DNA from: Siphonodentalium dalli
Taxonomy: Eukaryota > Mollusca > Scaphopoda > Gadilida > Siphonodentaliidae
DNA length: 64,000 bases
Assembly: GCA_032622095.1 (NCBI GenBank)
Contig: CP136062.1
Coordinates: forward strand, 196,423,887 to 196,487,886
Reading direction: 5' to 3'
This document shows, piece by piece, positions 34,240-46,317 of this stretch (position 1 is its first letter; each line of letters begins with the position of its first letter). Made by a program: the position numbers and the translations under genes. Under the pieces are notes generated by a model, which worked only from the letters and a program-made list of their open reading frames with translations, made no database searches and was not told the DNA's origin.

Positions 34240-35039
34240 TATGTCAGTCATGGAAAGGTCAGGTCACAATGAAGATTAAAATTAGGAACTGTGTCACTTG
34301 ACAAATATCTTTTTTAAAGTTGGAATTATCGACAGATTTCTCCTCTATTAGAATTGTTTACTGACAATGTGTTGATTTGTATGAGTAAATAAATTATTAG
34401 CCGACAAGAAATCACTAAGTTCCAGATATTTAGTTGATCGTTTGACCCATTTTTAATGATAGTAAACTGTATAGGTGGTGAATTTAGAGACACGTGTATG
34501 AAATTATGAATGTTTCTGATGGGAGTGTGTGGTATTTATTGAAAGATGAATTCTTTGCCGATCCATCCGTGTATATATCGTTATCATTACTGGGGTGAAT
34601 GGGCTAAATTTGTGCGACTCCCGAGCGATGGTGAAACGTTGAATTTCCACAGTTACCCTTGTCTATATAATATTCCATCAAATGCAAGAATCGAGGATGT
34701 CCAGACTGCCCCCAGAACGTACCCCGTTAAGTATACATATAACACGTTCAACGTCAATCTATACGAATCAGTAGTCCCTGTAACCTCATCCACCAAACAT
34801 ACTACCCGATCATCTGAATTTGAACCATATACATGGTATTGAACATCCCTCGGGTAGTATCCATTTTCACACACACTTAAACTAAGCCCTAAACTCATAA
34901 ATTACATATACACAATATGTGCACGGCTCACCCAAGGCCATCTTACTATAAGTTATTACTTTCTATATTTACCATACTGGGGATGGCAGGAAGACAGTCT
35001 TGCCAGATTATGCCACCCCCCACAATATACGACAGAATT
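34240..35039. other. Unassigned stretch with an anonymous 98-codon frame
   Basis: The frame 34,546-34,842 (plus) is open and begins MNSLPIHPCIYRYHYWGEWA, but I recognise no domain, signal peptide or splice context. An opposed frame overlaps it. I do not call it a gene. Confidence 0.4.
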
Positions 35040-35106
35040 ATCCTTAATTGTTATCATCATTATGTAATATGTATGTGTATTGAAATAAAATATCCTATCC
35101 TATCCT
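35040..35106 (+). mobile_element. Retroposon 3' end with TATCC tail
   Basis: GTATTGAAATAAAA is followed by TATCCTATCCTATCC. A polyadenylation-type signal followed by a short pentamer tail is typical of LINE or SINE 3' ends. The body upstream is not recognisable. Confidence 0.5.
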
Positions 35107-35319
35107 TAACGCGAAGAAGGCGCGTATATAGGTCGGCGTATATGGGCAGTGCAAACGGGGGCCGACAGCGGAGCGCGTTACAGGCCCCTGTGGTGTCAAC
35201 TAACTTATTGTCTTATTTTTGGCTTTTTGTTGAGTAAAATACGTCTACGAAATAGACAACACTAGCCGATGTGCCCGGCCCTCTTCGACCGGGATATTTA
35301 GGGATTTTTTTGTGATCGT

Positions 35320-35800
35320 ATCCGCCTGGGCAAACTATTGTTTGATCGGCCCGGAAACATGCCTATATGAGCGAATATGGTCAAGGTCAAGGACATGGTC
35401 GCACGTGAAATTGGACCCACCCATATTGTTCCCGGGATCAAAGTAGGCCTACATTATACCAAATTTGAGTCGGATTGGTCGAGGTCCAGAAAGATGCCTA
35501 TATGAGCGTATATGAGCGAGGTCAAGGTCAAGGACACGGTCGCAATTGAAATTGGACCCGCCCATATTGTTCCCGTGATCAAAGTAGAACCAGCTACCAA
35601 ATTTGAGTGGGATCGGTCGAGGTCCAGAAACATGCCTATATGAGCGTATTTGAGCGAGGTCGAGGTCACGGACGCACGTGAAATTGGACCCGCCCATATT
35701 GTCCCCCGGATCAAAGTAGGCCTACACACCAAATTTGAGTCGGATCGGTCGAGCAGTTTTTCGAGTCTATAACACAAATACATACATACAGACAGAAGTT
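35320..35800 (-). repeat. Tandem satellite, ~140 bp unit, related to the 3.2 kb satellite
   Basis: GTCAAGGTCAAGGACA or its variant GTCGAGGTCACGGACG begins units near 35,379, 35,520 and 35,659. ATTGGACCCGCCCATATTGT, ACCAAATTTGAGTCGGAT and CATGCCTATATGAGCG recur in each. On the minus strand it begins with TTCTGTCTGTATGT and GACTCGAAAAACTGCTCG, the same leader as at 3,160-3,240. Confidence 0.85.
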
Positions 35801-36379
35801 CCAAAATATATAATAGATAAAATACAAGACAGATAACAGATATATATCCCGTCTACGCTCACGCTTTACGAAGTCCAGCGCAATGAAATTTCACTATTGT
35901 TAACCGGCTGTTGACTCATGGAAATGTCGGGCCTGCAAAACGCGTTATTTTTCAAACTAGCTGGCGACTTTGTGAATTTTGATAGGCGTAACACAGCTTA
36001 TTGGATAAGCATAGAAAGGCAGTGTAATTCGTCGAAATTAATGTCAAGTGGTGCAAATTTCAACTTAATGCATAGTTTGTTGTGTTTGTCTTTGTATACT
36101 TTCACAAAATTGGCAGTTTGAACCATGTACCATGGCAAATATTAGCAATAGTTTACCCGTATAGAACGATTAATGGGGATAGAACCGACTCGATCAGGAG
36201 AGAACCCAAACAATAATCAAAGTTCGCGGTTCTTGTCGTTGTTATGACTCGCACAATGAATTTTTCGTTATTAACACGCTCATTGGTGCCACAGATTGTT
36301 ATGGGATCGAAAATAACTAATCGAATTATCACCTAGATGTCTCAAAATTGCGTTTTAACTGTCAAAAAGTCGTGAAAAT
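35801..36379. other. Unassigned stretch
   Basis: A frame at 35,918-36,121 has no recognisable domain. No other structure is supported. Confidence 0.45.
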
Positions 36380-36508
36380 GTATAATTTCGTTCAGAAAGA
36401 AACCGTCACAAATCAGGCAAGAACCATCACAAACCGGCGATAGAACGATTTCCGATGTAACAGTTCCTACACAGTGATTGATCTGTTCATATACGAAATC
36501 TATACTAT
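36380..36508 (-). repeat. Dispersed repeat, inverted relative to 26.5 kb
   Basis: TTTCCGATGTAACAGTTCCT and CCGGCGATAGAACGA are the inverse of 26,530-26,575. ATTGATCTGTTCATATACGA continues here and also appears in direct orientation after the 43.0 kb copy. Confidence 0.7.
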
Positions 36509-37499
36509 ATATTTTGAGACTTCCGTATATATATATGTGTGTACTTTATAGAATCGAAAACGGCTGGCTCGATTGAGTTCAAACTTCCCATCTAAGGGTA
36601 AAACCCCACGAGCTCTGATCACCCTTTCTCCACTCCCAAAATCACCGCAAAGGCACGGCGGGGGTTAATCGCGTTGATAGTTAAAGAGCGTTCCTATCCG
36701 CAGTGTCGTTGATAAAGAGCGTATGTGTGTAATGTAATTCTTACGTCTGGGTCTGGGCGTGTGCGTGTAAGTCTGTATCCAGACATGATCGTGTTGTGTG
36801 ACGTATTTTGTGTATTGTCGTGGCAAAATTAGACCCCCACGGCATCCCCACGGCAATTTTAATTCACATTCCCAACACCTAGCAGGGACAAATATCTCTT
36901 AGCCAGCGAGTCTTGTAACGTATTAATTCAAATGCTTTCGATCAAACAACATTCTCTATCGCACTCATATTTCGAATCCACTGCAATCGACCTATTTTTA
37001 GAACGCAACACATGGTACCAAAATTACGTCGCGTTGGTGATGGGGGTGCACGGCGGGATTAATTTAAATATGTCATGTTGGTAACAATATCTAGCCGAGA
37101 ATTCCTCAGACCTACAGACGAATGCGACCAGCAAATTTCAAAATTGGTCACTTGACCTCCCCATGAATATCTTCTGGGAAATTCCAGGGAATGCGTGCCC
37201 ATTATCGGGCCATTGTGTGTGTCGCGGTCGAGGTAAATACACGTGGTTGCGAATTACGTCACGCCACGTGGATCCAGGCGGAAGTTAACCTGACCCTTCC
37301 GATGCCGCGTACGTTGGTGATATCGGAGTTATAGCGTGCGCGTTATGTTGTTTGACTGACCGCAGTGCCCGATCCGCCGAATGTGAACATGTTATCAACT
37401 GTTACGGCAGTCCGTGGCCCACGGCAGTCAATTGCCGTGGCGAATATTGAAGCCGACGGCGATTGCCACGGCAATGCCGATTGCCGTGGTGAATGTGTG
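36509..37499. other. Intergenic, flanked by two copies of a repeat leader
   Basis: GTGTACTTTATAGAATCGAAA near 36,540 and GTGTCCTTTATAGACTCGAA near 37,495 are related and head the same GAGCTCAAA-TT type sequence. The interval also holds several GCCACGGC/GCCGTGGC palindromic motifs (36,830-36,855 and 37,400-37,485). No gene is supported. Confidence 0.5.
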
Positions 37500-37735
37500 T
37501 CCTTTATAGACTCGAACCGATTGAGCTCAAATTTGCTACCTACGGGAAGTCTCATGGACGGGTTAAATTGTGACCCCGACCTGACCTTGACCTTGAAAAT
37601 GATCAATTCAAGGTCAAATCGGGTCAAATTGAAAAACAAAAAATTAAATTAAAAAGGCACAATTAACTCATTGAAGAAAAAAAATTTAAATTAAAAAAAT
37701 TAATTAAAAAAATTAATTAAAAAATTCACTCATTG
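37500..37735 (+). repeat. Single unit of the GACCTTGACCTTGA satellite and an A/T low-complexity tail
   Basis: GACTCGAACCGATTGAGCTC, GACCTTGACCTTGAAAATGA and TTCAAGGTCAAATCGGG match the 3.2 kb family. From 37,635 to 37,725 the sequence becomes repeats of AATTAAAAAA. Confidence 0.75.
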
Positions 37736-37789
37736 AAAGTCATGTTTCTGACAAAGCCATGGGACAAATGCCGCCAGTGGCGGGCTAAC

Positions 37790-38110
37790 CTGCTAATACC
37801 TTATAACTGGGGAGGTGGCTAGAAGGTCCCAGTTGGTGAGTGGTTGGGAAACTTGGGTTTGTCCACCTTGACATTTCCAAATGTTTGTACCTTGAACCAG
37901 ACCAAAGTCAAATGTTCTTGAAATACTACTTTTCACCCCCCCCCCCCAATTGAACTTTCCAAATGGTACCTCAAACTTTCCAACTGAAATGTCCAACCTG
38001 ACACCCTCTAAACCTAAAGTGTTCAACCGATAGCCATTCCGACCAAATTTGGACCAAAAGTAGAAGAATATACTGCTGTTGGTCTAAAAACAACACATTC
38101 CCCCCACTAA
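37790..38110. repeat. Fragment related to the interior of the 43.6-48.6 kb elements
   Basis: The order GTCCACCTTGACATTTCCAA, a C-run, TTTCCAACTGAAATGTCCAA, CCATTCCGACCAAAT and GGTCTAAAAACAACA resembles 44,440-44,530 and 45,340-45,490. No gene is present. Confidence 0.6.
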
Positions 38111-38274
38111 TTACTGGTTGGAAAATCAAACAATCAATAATATATATTGTTTGCATGCCATGCAGTAAATATTTTTGTATCTCAGGATGTCTGCTGTTCA
38201 CATTTCTAGCTGGGACTGATATATTATTATATATTATATGAGTCCCAGTCTCTAGTAAGCCATTATATGTTTTG

Positions 38275-38560
38275 GGTTGGGAGGTACCACCCGGGGGTGA
38301 TGGGTGGGGGGGGTCGGGGTGTTTCTAGGTGGTATTTTGGGCCGGCCACCCAACCATGCCATCAAATCGGTCGAAATCCTTACCGTTCTCGAAAATGGTC
38401 CATACCCCATTTCACCCCCGGGGTGGTACCACCCGGGGTGATGGGTGGGGGTCGGGAGTTTCTAGGTGGTATTTGGGGCGGGCCACCCACCCATGCCGTC
38501 AAATCGCCGAAAGCGACATTCAGTTTGAAAGTAAGGAATAGGGAATAAGTTACAAATGTC
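38275..38560 (+). repeat. Two-copy tandem repeat, ~142 bp
   Basis: GGTACCACCCGGGG-TGATGGGTGGGG, TTTCTAGGTGGTATTTGGG, GGCCACCCA-CCATGCC and TCAAATCG occur twice, at about 38,283 and 38,425. Open frames across it are by-products. Confidence 0.85.
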
Positions 38561-38583
38561 ATGTTCGTTGTGATAGCGCCATA

Positions 38584-39547
38584 TACGAGGGTATCAACCC
38601 CCCCCCCTTTTCGGTACGCAGGATTCAGGGTGTTTTGAAGCCGTACGCGGGATTCATACCCCCGAATTAACTATTCGGGTTCAAGCAAAACATCTTGGAC
38701 GCTGGTTTTGATGGCGCAAAATAATATTTTGTGCTAGTTATCTGTATGAATGAGTGGGTAGAATACATGTAGCTTCTTGGGCATATTCGACCACCATGCC
38801 ATCATAAAGTATCATTAATCGTATCACGGCCTCATAACGCCCATAATGCGATATTTTGTTTGGGAATGGGTGGGGCAAGATATCCTGGCAAGCGCCTAGG
38901 AAACAAACGCTTTCCATTTTTTTCTGGGGACTATAGGATACAGAATTATGTCCAATTTTTCTGGGGGGGGGGGGGGCAAGATATCCTGGCAAGCGCCTAG
39001 AAACTAAATGTTTGTCATTGTTTTTTTCTGGGGTCTAGGAAACAGAATTCTGTCCAAGATAGAGTCAAATGTATTGAGGGAAATGTTCAGATAATAAGTT
39101 CAACAAACGACCCCCTTTGGTTGTTTGTTGAACTTATTATATGAACATTTCCTATGGGCTAACTACTCATAAATGATGTTCCAGTATAGAAAGTGTTAAG
39201 GAGGAAGTTTTTATATTGTCAATCTATAGAAATATAAAAATAATCACACACCGTTAAGGATAACCTGCCCTTAATAGATTAACCTGTCATTGTATCTCGT
39301 CAAATTATAGTATCACAAATACTCTACTCCAATATCATGTCAGGTTTTATGGATCATAATGTGTCTATGTAACTTCTGCTTGTATCTGTCTGATATTAAA
39401 ACAGCCCATTTGTATGTCATTATCGCATATTATTTCTTAACATGTATTGAGGATTCACCCCCCAAAATTAACTGGTATTCAGGATTCACCCCCCAAAAAT
39501 AACTGGCATACAGGATTCGGGGGGGGAGGGGGGTTATACCCTCATAC
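38584..39547. mobile_element. TIR-bounded element (~0.96 kb)
   Basis: TACGAGGGTATCAACCCCCC at the left pairs with GGGGGGTTATACCCTCATA at the right. Inside are two direct copies of GCAAGATATCCTGGCAAGCG (near 38,876 and 38,977), repeated GGATTCA-CCCCC-AAATTAACT phrases and a perfect-armed hairpin at 39,079-39,153. No protein is encoded. Confidence 0.65.
39079..39153. repeat. 75 bp hairpin
   Basis: GGAAATGTTCAGATAATAAG and CTTATTATATGAACATTTCC pair, with TTCAACAAAC facing GTTTGTTGAA. The same arm sequence occurs, decayed, in the intron blocks near 9,990 and 54,600. Confidence 0.8.
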
Positions 39548-39654
39548 ACAAATGTCTGCCATTGGCATGAATGTAATTTGCCAGACACAAAGAATGATGA
39601 GGCGATCAGTATAATAATTGCATTAGAATATCAATTGTATGGAATACTATTAGG

Positions 39655-39785
39655 GCCACAAAAAGTGCGCAATTAGTGACGCGCCGAAAGTGACAAAATG
39701 TGCGACATTACGGCGCACTTTTTGTCGCTTTCGGCATGCCGAAACCTGCGTTAATATCGCACATTTTGTCGCTTTCAGTGGCGGC
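39655..39785. repeat. Compound hairpin repeat
   Basis: CGCCGAAAGTGACAAAATGT and ACATTTTGTCGCTTTCAGTG are inverse copies. A second inverse pair, AAAAAGTGCGC and GCGCACTTTTT, overlaps it. Confidence 0.75.
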
Positions 39786-41166
39786 ATTTAGCCCGTATAC
39801 TATATATGGATTGAAATTTGAGATATATGAAGCATGTTTTTTGCCGACTGGCCCACAAAATGACTCGTTCCCAATCTACATGTTACCAATGTCAACAGTC
39901 ATGGCAAATTTCATAAAGATCCGACCAAATTTACAACCTGTAGCCTATGCCAATGGAAATTGTCGACGGACGTACTTATGTTCGGAAACCACCAGCGATG
40001 GATACCAACCCATGGCAAATTGGCAATATCTCAACTTGAATTTTCATATTCAGCATTCTGAAATAGCGTCTTACATATAAAATTATGCAGCTTCTCATGT
40101 CTCGGCCACAAATAATGATAATCCTATTATTCAAACAACGTATTCGGAAACACACATGAATAGTACAACCACCGGTCATTGGTCATAATACTAAAAGTAC
40201 ACATATATATAAGACACAGGGGCCCGGGATTTTTTGTTATTATATTATTTTTGGGGCCACATTCCCCATTTTAAAGAAATAACACCAAGCTTCGTGAAAT
40301 TGGCTTCAAAATCACTATTTTTCAAAATACCAAATGTGTTGACAGGACTGCCCCTTCCATAAATATTATAATAGTCTTCAAAACTAACATCCATAAAATA
40401 GGATTTAGGCAAAATAAGTTTTAAAAATCTATTCCCAAATTCCAAAAATTTATCGATTTTTTTTTTAATCTGCCGAGCTGCCCGTCCGTTTGATCGCCTA
40501 TATATATAGCCAAAGTTATAAACATTATTAGCGCCCTTAATCCCCGGGTTACGTGCATGATATGACCCCATGTACACATTTTCAGAGGGGTTCAGTCGTT
40601 TTGTCGCCTTTTGCCGGACAGATACATGAACTCAATTTATTTTTATTAGTAAAGGTTAATGCTAATATCACTATATATTTGCACGCGTGACACCCCCGGC
40701 AACAACCCCGCCATCGCCAGTGTACGCCCCTGGCATCGGCACAGAAACTGGCCAACATCCCGTGACTGGACGTCGCCTTGATATGAATCAAGCATAATTC
40801 CGAGTTTTACTATAGGAGTAGCTGCACTTTCAAGAATGAACAGTCCGTAGGTAAAATAAAGTCCATAAAGTCCATTTTTATTATTCGATTAATATATATA
40901 TATATCCTTTATTTTCCTCCGTTACACGAAGAGCTTATCAAACATTAAACATCACAATACAAATATTTACACAAGTGGGATGAACAGGTGAAGAAGACAT
41001 ATACAAATGAATACAAATTCAGACAGAAATCAAAGTCAGAGCGACAGACATACAATGTACATATACGCAGACAGCTATGTCGATTGGCAGGTATGCGGAC
41101 ACATGCAGGCGAACAGATATACATACATACACTGACGAGCGGACGGATGTACAGACATGTACGCAG
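39786..41166. other. Unassigned stretch
   Basis: The frame 39,700-40,080 (126 codons) starts inside the hairpin repeat and has no recognisable domain. The opposed frame 40,245-40,577 is likewise anonymous. I do not call either a gene. Confidence 0.45.
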
Positions 41167-41370
<204 letters not shown>

Positions 41371-42705
41371 ATATGCCTGAGTCTATCTGGAGACGATATC
41401 AATGATCCAACTTTGGAGCGAGGTACTTACCCGATGTGACAAACGAAGGTCCCCCAAGGTGTGGGGCCACTTTATTTGCACATCAGCTAATGTATCACTA
41501 AGAAGTTGAACAGGTAATGCAAAAATTGTGGTTGTAGAGTGTCTCGCAAATTGATTGTCAACAAATATAAAATTATATGCTTGAAGGTTGTTATTTACAG
41601 AATGTGCCAAGCAAATTAGCGTTACAACTATATGGATAATAAAGGGGCACATGTAACGGGAGTCCAGTTAAGGATTGACAAGCAGATTGCTATCTACGAC
41701 GAGATTGATCTCCTTTGTATACTGGGACCACATCCCGTATGAATTCCTCACCACGAAGAGCGAAAATTCGTTCAGGTTGAGTATTTGTCTCCTGATATCG
41801 TCAGACAGGATAGAAAGAAATACCATCACTTGGTCCTTCTGTGTGAGAGCATCAATGAATAAAAAACATGGTATGCCGAAAATGTCAATTAATGAAAACC
41901 ACATTTGGATTCTAGACTCTGAAGTCGAAGAGCAATCCAGTAAGGCATGCTCAACAATATCAACATAAACTTTGCCACACAGTTTGCAATGTCCGCATTC
42001 TGGGGAGGTACGTGTATGCAGGGCCAGAAGCTTCGCAGCAAGCAAGAATTTATGTTTTTCCTGTGGATGTGATCTACAAGATCTCCAAAGAATAGATTTT
42101 GACATTATATTATGATTTTGTGCGAACGTTGTTAGTGATTCAGAGCTTCTCATGTGCTCTTCACATTCACGATTTTGTATATCGTTAATATGTTGTGTGG
42201 TGATTGTTTTCCATTCACCTTTGGATGGGAAATTACCATGTGTGGCGTAGTTGTGAAGATATGAATATAAATTATACCGTTTTAGTATGGATATAACATC
42301 GTTGATAAAAGAAGATTCATCAGTTGACGTTTGCGAAAGGTGGTCGGCCAATCGCGAGGAGAAGATTTCTTGCGACGATTTTCCTTGCGTCATTCTACAG
42401 AGGTTCCCCAAAAAACATAGTTTTCGTTTATCAACAATCGACGACAAGGAACCTGTTCCAAGGAGAGATTGGACTACATCAGTTCGGGATCTTGTGGGCA
42501 ATCCTTGGATGCGTTTGAGGCAGAACCTATGTGCTCGTTCCAGAGATGTCAAATTTGTCTCACTGAGCCCACACATAAGTTCTGTCCCATAAAGACTTTT
42601 GGGTAAAACAACCGAAGAATATATTGTAAGGCAGCTGAGTGGGGTAATCCCACCAGCATACATACCGGCGTTACTTAACATGAGATAGACTGATCTAATT
42701 TTCTC
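41371..42705 (-). mobile_element. 5'-truncated LINE (non-LTR retrotransposon)
   Basis: It encodes only the part of ORF2 after the catalytic palm of reverse transcriptase. It then has a ~290 bp 3' region (41,371-41,667) that runs directly into the microsatellite. Truncation at the 5' end is the usual outcome of target-primed reverse transcription. Confidence 0.8.
41668..42705 (-). pseudogene. LINE ORF2 C-terminal region (RT thumb plus zinc knuckle)
   Basis: An open frame of about 340 codons starts in the RT thumb region (VLPKSLYGTELMCGL, then LERAHRFCLKRIQGLP), a signature of CR1/L2/jockey-like LINEs. Near residues 232-250 a cysteine-histidine knuckle CKLCGKVYVDIVEHALLDC has the C-x2-C-x9-H-x4-C spacing seen at the end of such proteins. 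The stop at 41,668 is followed by a 3' UTR. The frame is intact from about 42,705 but lacks endonuclease and catalytic RT, so it cannot be active. The Met at 42,681 is internal. Confidence 0.8.
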
Positions 42706-43043
42706 TTTTCATCATTACTATCAATAAAACACGAATTATGCATGCACGCAAGAAGCAGGTATGTTGTGACAAACACATGGCCAAATAGCCTGTCTCTTTG
42801 AAAAGTCGACGAAATTCCTAACAGATGTACATCGTTTATGAATTTCGTCTGCTTTTCAAAGAGACTCCTATTCACATCGTAATCCGGTACCAGGCGATAG
42901 GAAAGCAATGCAGTTAGCCCGTACTGTGATAAACACACTCGATTAATTATCTTCATCCGGGCACTCTGAACAAACGGGACCCGCTTCTTCGTTATGTCGC
43001 AATAATCAAAGTGTCCCTTTAAACTATCAATATGTATAAGCAA
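42706..43043 (-). CDS. Uncharacterised open frame upstream of the LINE fragment
   Basis: A 122-codon frame (its stop is at 42,675, inside the LINE fragment) begins MLIHIDSLKGHFDYCDITKK. I do not recognise the family. It contains a long inverted repeat in its DNA (42,795-42,866, CTCTTTGAAAAG with CTTTTCAAAGAG and GACGAAATT with AATTTCGTC), which weakens the case for a real protein. It could be the decayed upstream part of the same LINE in another frame, or an unrelated repeat joined by truncation. Confidence 0.25.
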
Positions 43044-43239
43044 AGGAGACTGTTTCGTCTAACATAATCACAAACGCTGATAAATCAATTCAACTATTTC
43101 TGCAGATTCCTTGTCTCCTCGCAACCGTAAGCTCATCCCACTAGTGAATATTTGTGGAAAGTCTACAGCTGACTCTGACCACCGGCACCGGTTGTGTTAC
43201 GCATGGTGGATTGCAACTGTTTTGTAATTCCTAATTGAT
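43026..43239 (+). repeat. Dispersed repeat, copy 2 of the 26.3 kb sequence
   Basis: It is collinear with 26,281-26,518 with small deletions (for example TACAGCTAATTAACTGACTC there against TACAGCTGACTC here). Confidence 0.75.
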
Positions 43240-43613
43240 TTGTTCATATACGAAACATTATATATATGAAGGATTTCACTTTGGAATCATGACTGACTAA
43301 TTTCGTGGTATGAAATTGAGACGTCGCAGGTTAAAATCCGATGAAAAATTGGTTAAACACGAACAATATTTTAAATATTCGCAAGTTGAAGATCGGCTTC
43401 ATCGTGTTCGAGTCAACAGCTACGAGGTGTTGCCGTGTTGGTGAACGTATCAACTGATTTTATAATTTTCTTGTAGATCGTTCTTTTGCCAACACGTCAA
43501 TACACGACATGATCGGGAAAAAGTGATATTTGTGATTGATATAATTGCTCAAACATAGTCGGGTTGACTACAGCTCTTAATTCATAGTACGGCGATACGA
43601 TGGTAAGACACCA
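43240..43613. other. Unassigned stretch
   Basis: A minus-strand frame at 43,497-43,859 crosses the end of the next element and has no recognisable domain. Confidence 0.4.
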
Positions 43614-46278
43614 GCAGTCAGATGCTCGTAGCCTGTTTATATATAACCATGGGTATATGCGAGAAATATACAATGAAAACACACTCCACAGTTTGGATCG
43701 ATACGCCTTGGCCTGTGTATTTTGATGTTGCGTTTTTTGACAATCGGTTTTCCGTATCATTTCTACAACACAATTATCGTCTTCCTTGCAGCACGACGTT
43801 ACCGTCTGATCACCACGGATTCCGTGGCACGGAAGTCTTTTCATTAAGAGTATGGTCAATATATTGCCGCCGGTTCAGTGTATTCTCGGATAGAAAACAA
43901 ATAGGCCTATGCCGAAAGCTAAGTCGCGAGGGGCACCCTGCATGGTTGAATCTGGGATATTTGGCACTCGGGACTTGGTTGGGTGGGTGGCTGGGTGGTT
44001 TTCGTCTCCGCCTTGGAATTTCCAACTGCACCCCACCCCATTGAACCACACCAAACTCACAAGTTTGCGTGATTCAGTTTTCACCCCCCCCCCCTCCGGT
44101 GCTTTGATTTTTCCCAAATGTTTCCCCATAGACTACTAAATGGTAGCCTATTATAAATGGACCAGTTGTCTTGTGGCCACTGGCCATACAGGGGAATGAA
44201 AAGGATGGTTCGGCCCAGTATGAGATTAAAAAATCCTAACATCTAGTGGTATAACGCCCGACAAATTTACACCCCGATTTATTTTGTCTTAAATTAATTA
44301 GCAAGTAACTATACTGGCTATGGCACAGAACAGATGGTTAGGCCCGATGTGAGAACATTTTGAAAATCTGAACATGAAAATTTGACAATCCTAACATCTA
44401 GACCTGAAACTCACCCTTAGATTTGAAAATTGCCAACTGATGGCAGGGACGTGGCTAGATGGTCTCCGTTGTGTCCACCTTGAGAAATTCCAACCGCACC
44501 CCCCCCCCCCCCCAGAATCAGACCAAACACAAGTTTTGCATAATTCCATTTGCACCCCCCTTGCACATCAGTGCTCAGGCCAAATATCCTATATATTTAT
44601 AAACCATGGTTCTATATTCCCGGTATGAGAACATTTCAGATATTTTAACCTGAAAAATTTGCATAAATCCTGACATCTAGTGGTCTAACCCCAGACAAAT
44701 GCACACGGCTATATACGGACAAGAGACCAGGACATACCGGGCTCACCATAGTTGTGAGAAAATTTTGAAAACTATACAAGAAAATCACAAGTCCTAGCAT
44801 CTAGACTGGCCTCAACTGAAGCTTTCCTATAGTTTTGGAATTTTCAAACCTCATACTCCACTTCAGGTTGGTAAATTCTCCAACTGATGGCTATTTCAGT
44901 CCACAAGTTTGACCAAATGTAGTAAAATAATGTTTTGCTAACCTAGTAAGCAGTTTTGTATTGGCCACGGGGGAGGGACAATGACACACCGGGCCGACCA
45001 TGGTTCGGCCCGTTGTGCGAATTTGTTTTAATCTGAACAAGAATATCGTAAAATCCTAGCATATAAACTAGCCTAAAGCTTTCCTAGAGTTGGAAATTTC
45101 AAACCTGACAACCCCACTTAGGTTAGAAAATTTCCAACTGACGACAATTCCAATGACAATGTTGACCAAATGTATGACAATATTGTTTTCTTAAATTAAC
45201 TGGCCATCGGGGAGGGACCTGGGCACAAGCTTTCCAAGTGTTGGAAATTTCCAACCTGTCACCCTCCCCAAGGTAGGAAAATTTCCAAAACTATTGTTGG
45301 TGTGAAATTTTCAACTAATGTTTTGGCAGGTATGAAATTTCCAACTGTTTAAAAATTTGACCAAAGTTGGGGGTGAGACACCCACACCCAAACCCCCATG
45401 TCGCCACGTCTCTGACTGATGGCCATTTCAGTCCCGAATTTTTGCAAATGAAAAGGTAAATATACAAATGTTGGTCTAAAAACAACAAGTTCGTCACTAA
45501 GAAATTATTGCTAAATCAAACTACGAGAACAATTTCAACCTAGTTTTGGTTTGAATTTTCCAATTAATGTTGCATTAGGTGTGACTACAATTTGGGGGTA
45601 AGATCCCTGCATAACCACCCCTGTCGACACGCCCCTGCTTGGCAGCCCATGCTAAGAGCGCGGTCTTACATTCACTTAAGACCAGAAATCATCGATACTA
45701 AATTATGTTGGGTGGCACCCACTGGAGGAGTCAGGGGGCTACATCCCCACTGTGTCGGGGAGGGATAGACACCCACGTCGGGGAGATCTGCAATGGTCAA
45801 CCCAGTAGCTAAAGTCTACCCCCTGTCGGGGAATTGTATAGCCCCTACGTCGGGGATATCCCCTGTTTGAAATCATATAGATATTTTAAAGGAGAAGACC
45901 ACATATGGAGCAGATATCAGGGGGAAATGAGCTCTCATAACCACAAAACTAGAAACCCTTAAATCAACTCGACGTGCGATTTCTCTACGCTCCTGTTGCG
46001 TAAATTCTTGTATAAGAAGTGCGTCTATTCCAGACAAATTTCAAACAGTAAATATGACCAGACAAGACATAGAAACCGCTAATCTCATTACCAATCTAAC
46101 AACACCAGTCGAACATGATTACCTTTCAAAGCAATAACACCGGTTATTGGGTTACGGACAACCACCGGCACACACACCATAGATAAATACACGGTCAAAA
46201 GAACGGCGTTTTTTTTGTACGGTTATATCTGGCATATACCCATAGTTATATATAAACGGGCTACGAGCATCTGACTGC
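43614..46278 (+). mobile_element. TIR element X, copy 1 (2.67 kb)
   Basis: The left end GCAGTCAGATGCTCGTAGCC continues through TTTATATATAACCATGGGTA. The right end is its inverse, finishing CTACGAGCATCTGACTGC at 46,278. TIRs are about 45 bp. The interior has no transposase but holds repeated GTTGGAAATTTCCAAC-type palindromic phrases with CCAACTGATGGCCATTTCAG and TTTGACCAAATG, and C-runs. The first 480 bp and last 600 bp match copy 2. No clear target duplication is seen. Confidence 0.8.
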
Positions 46279-46317
46279 AGGGGTGCTATTCACCAAGCCA
46301 GACTATTTTATAAACCA

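Noticed and set aside
34546-34842. 98-codon frame as a possible secreted protein
   Set aside because: There is no signal peptide or domain, and an opposed frame of similar length exists; it cannot be supported.
39700-40080. 126-codon frame as a possible gene
   Set aside because: It starts within a compound hairpin repeat and has no recognised domain or splice context.
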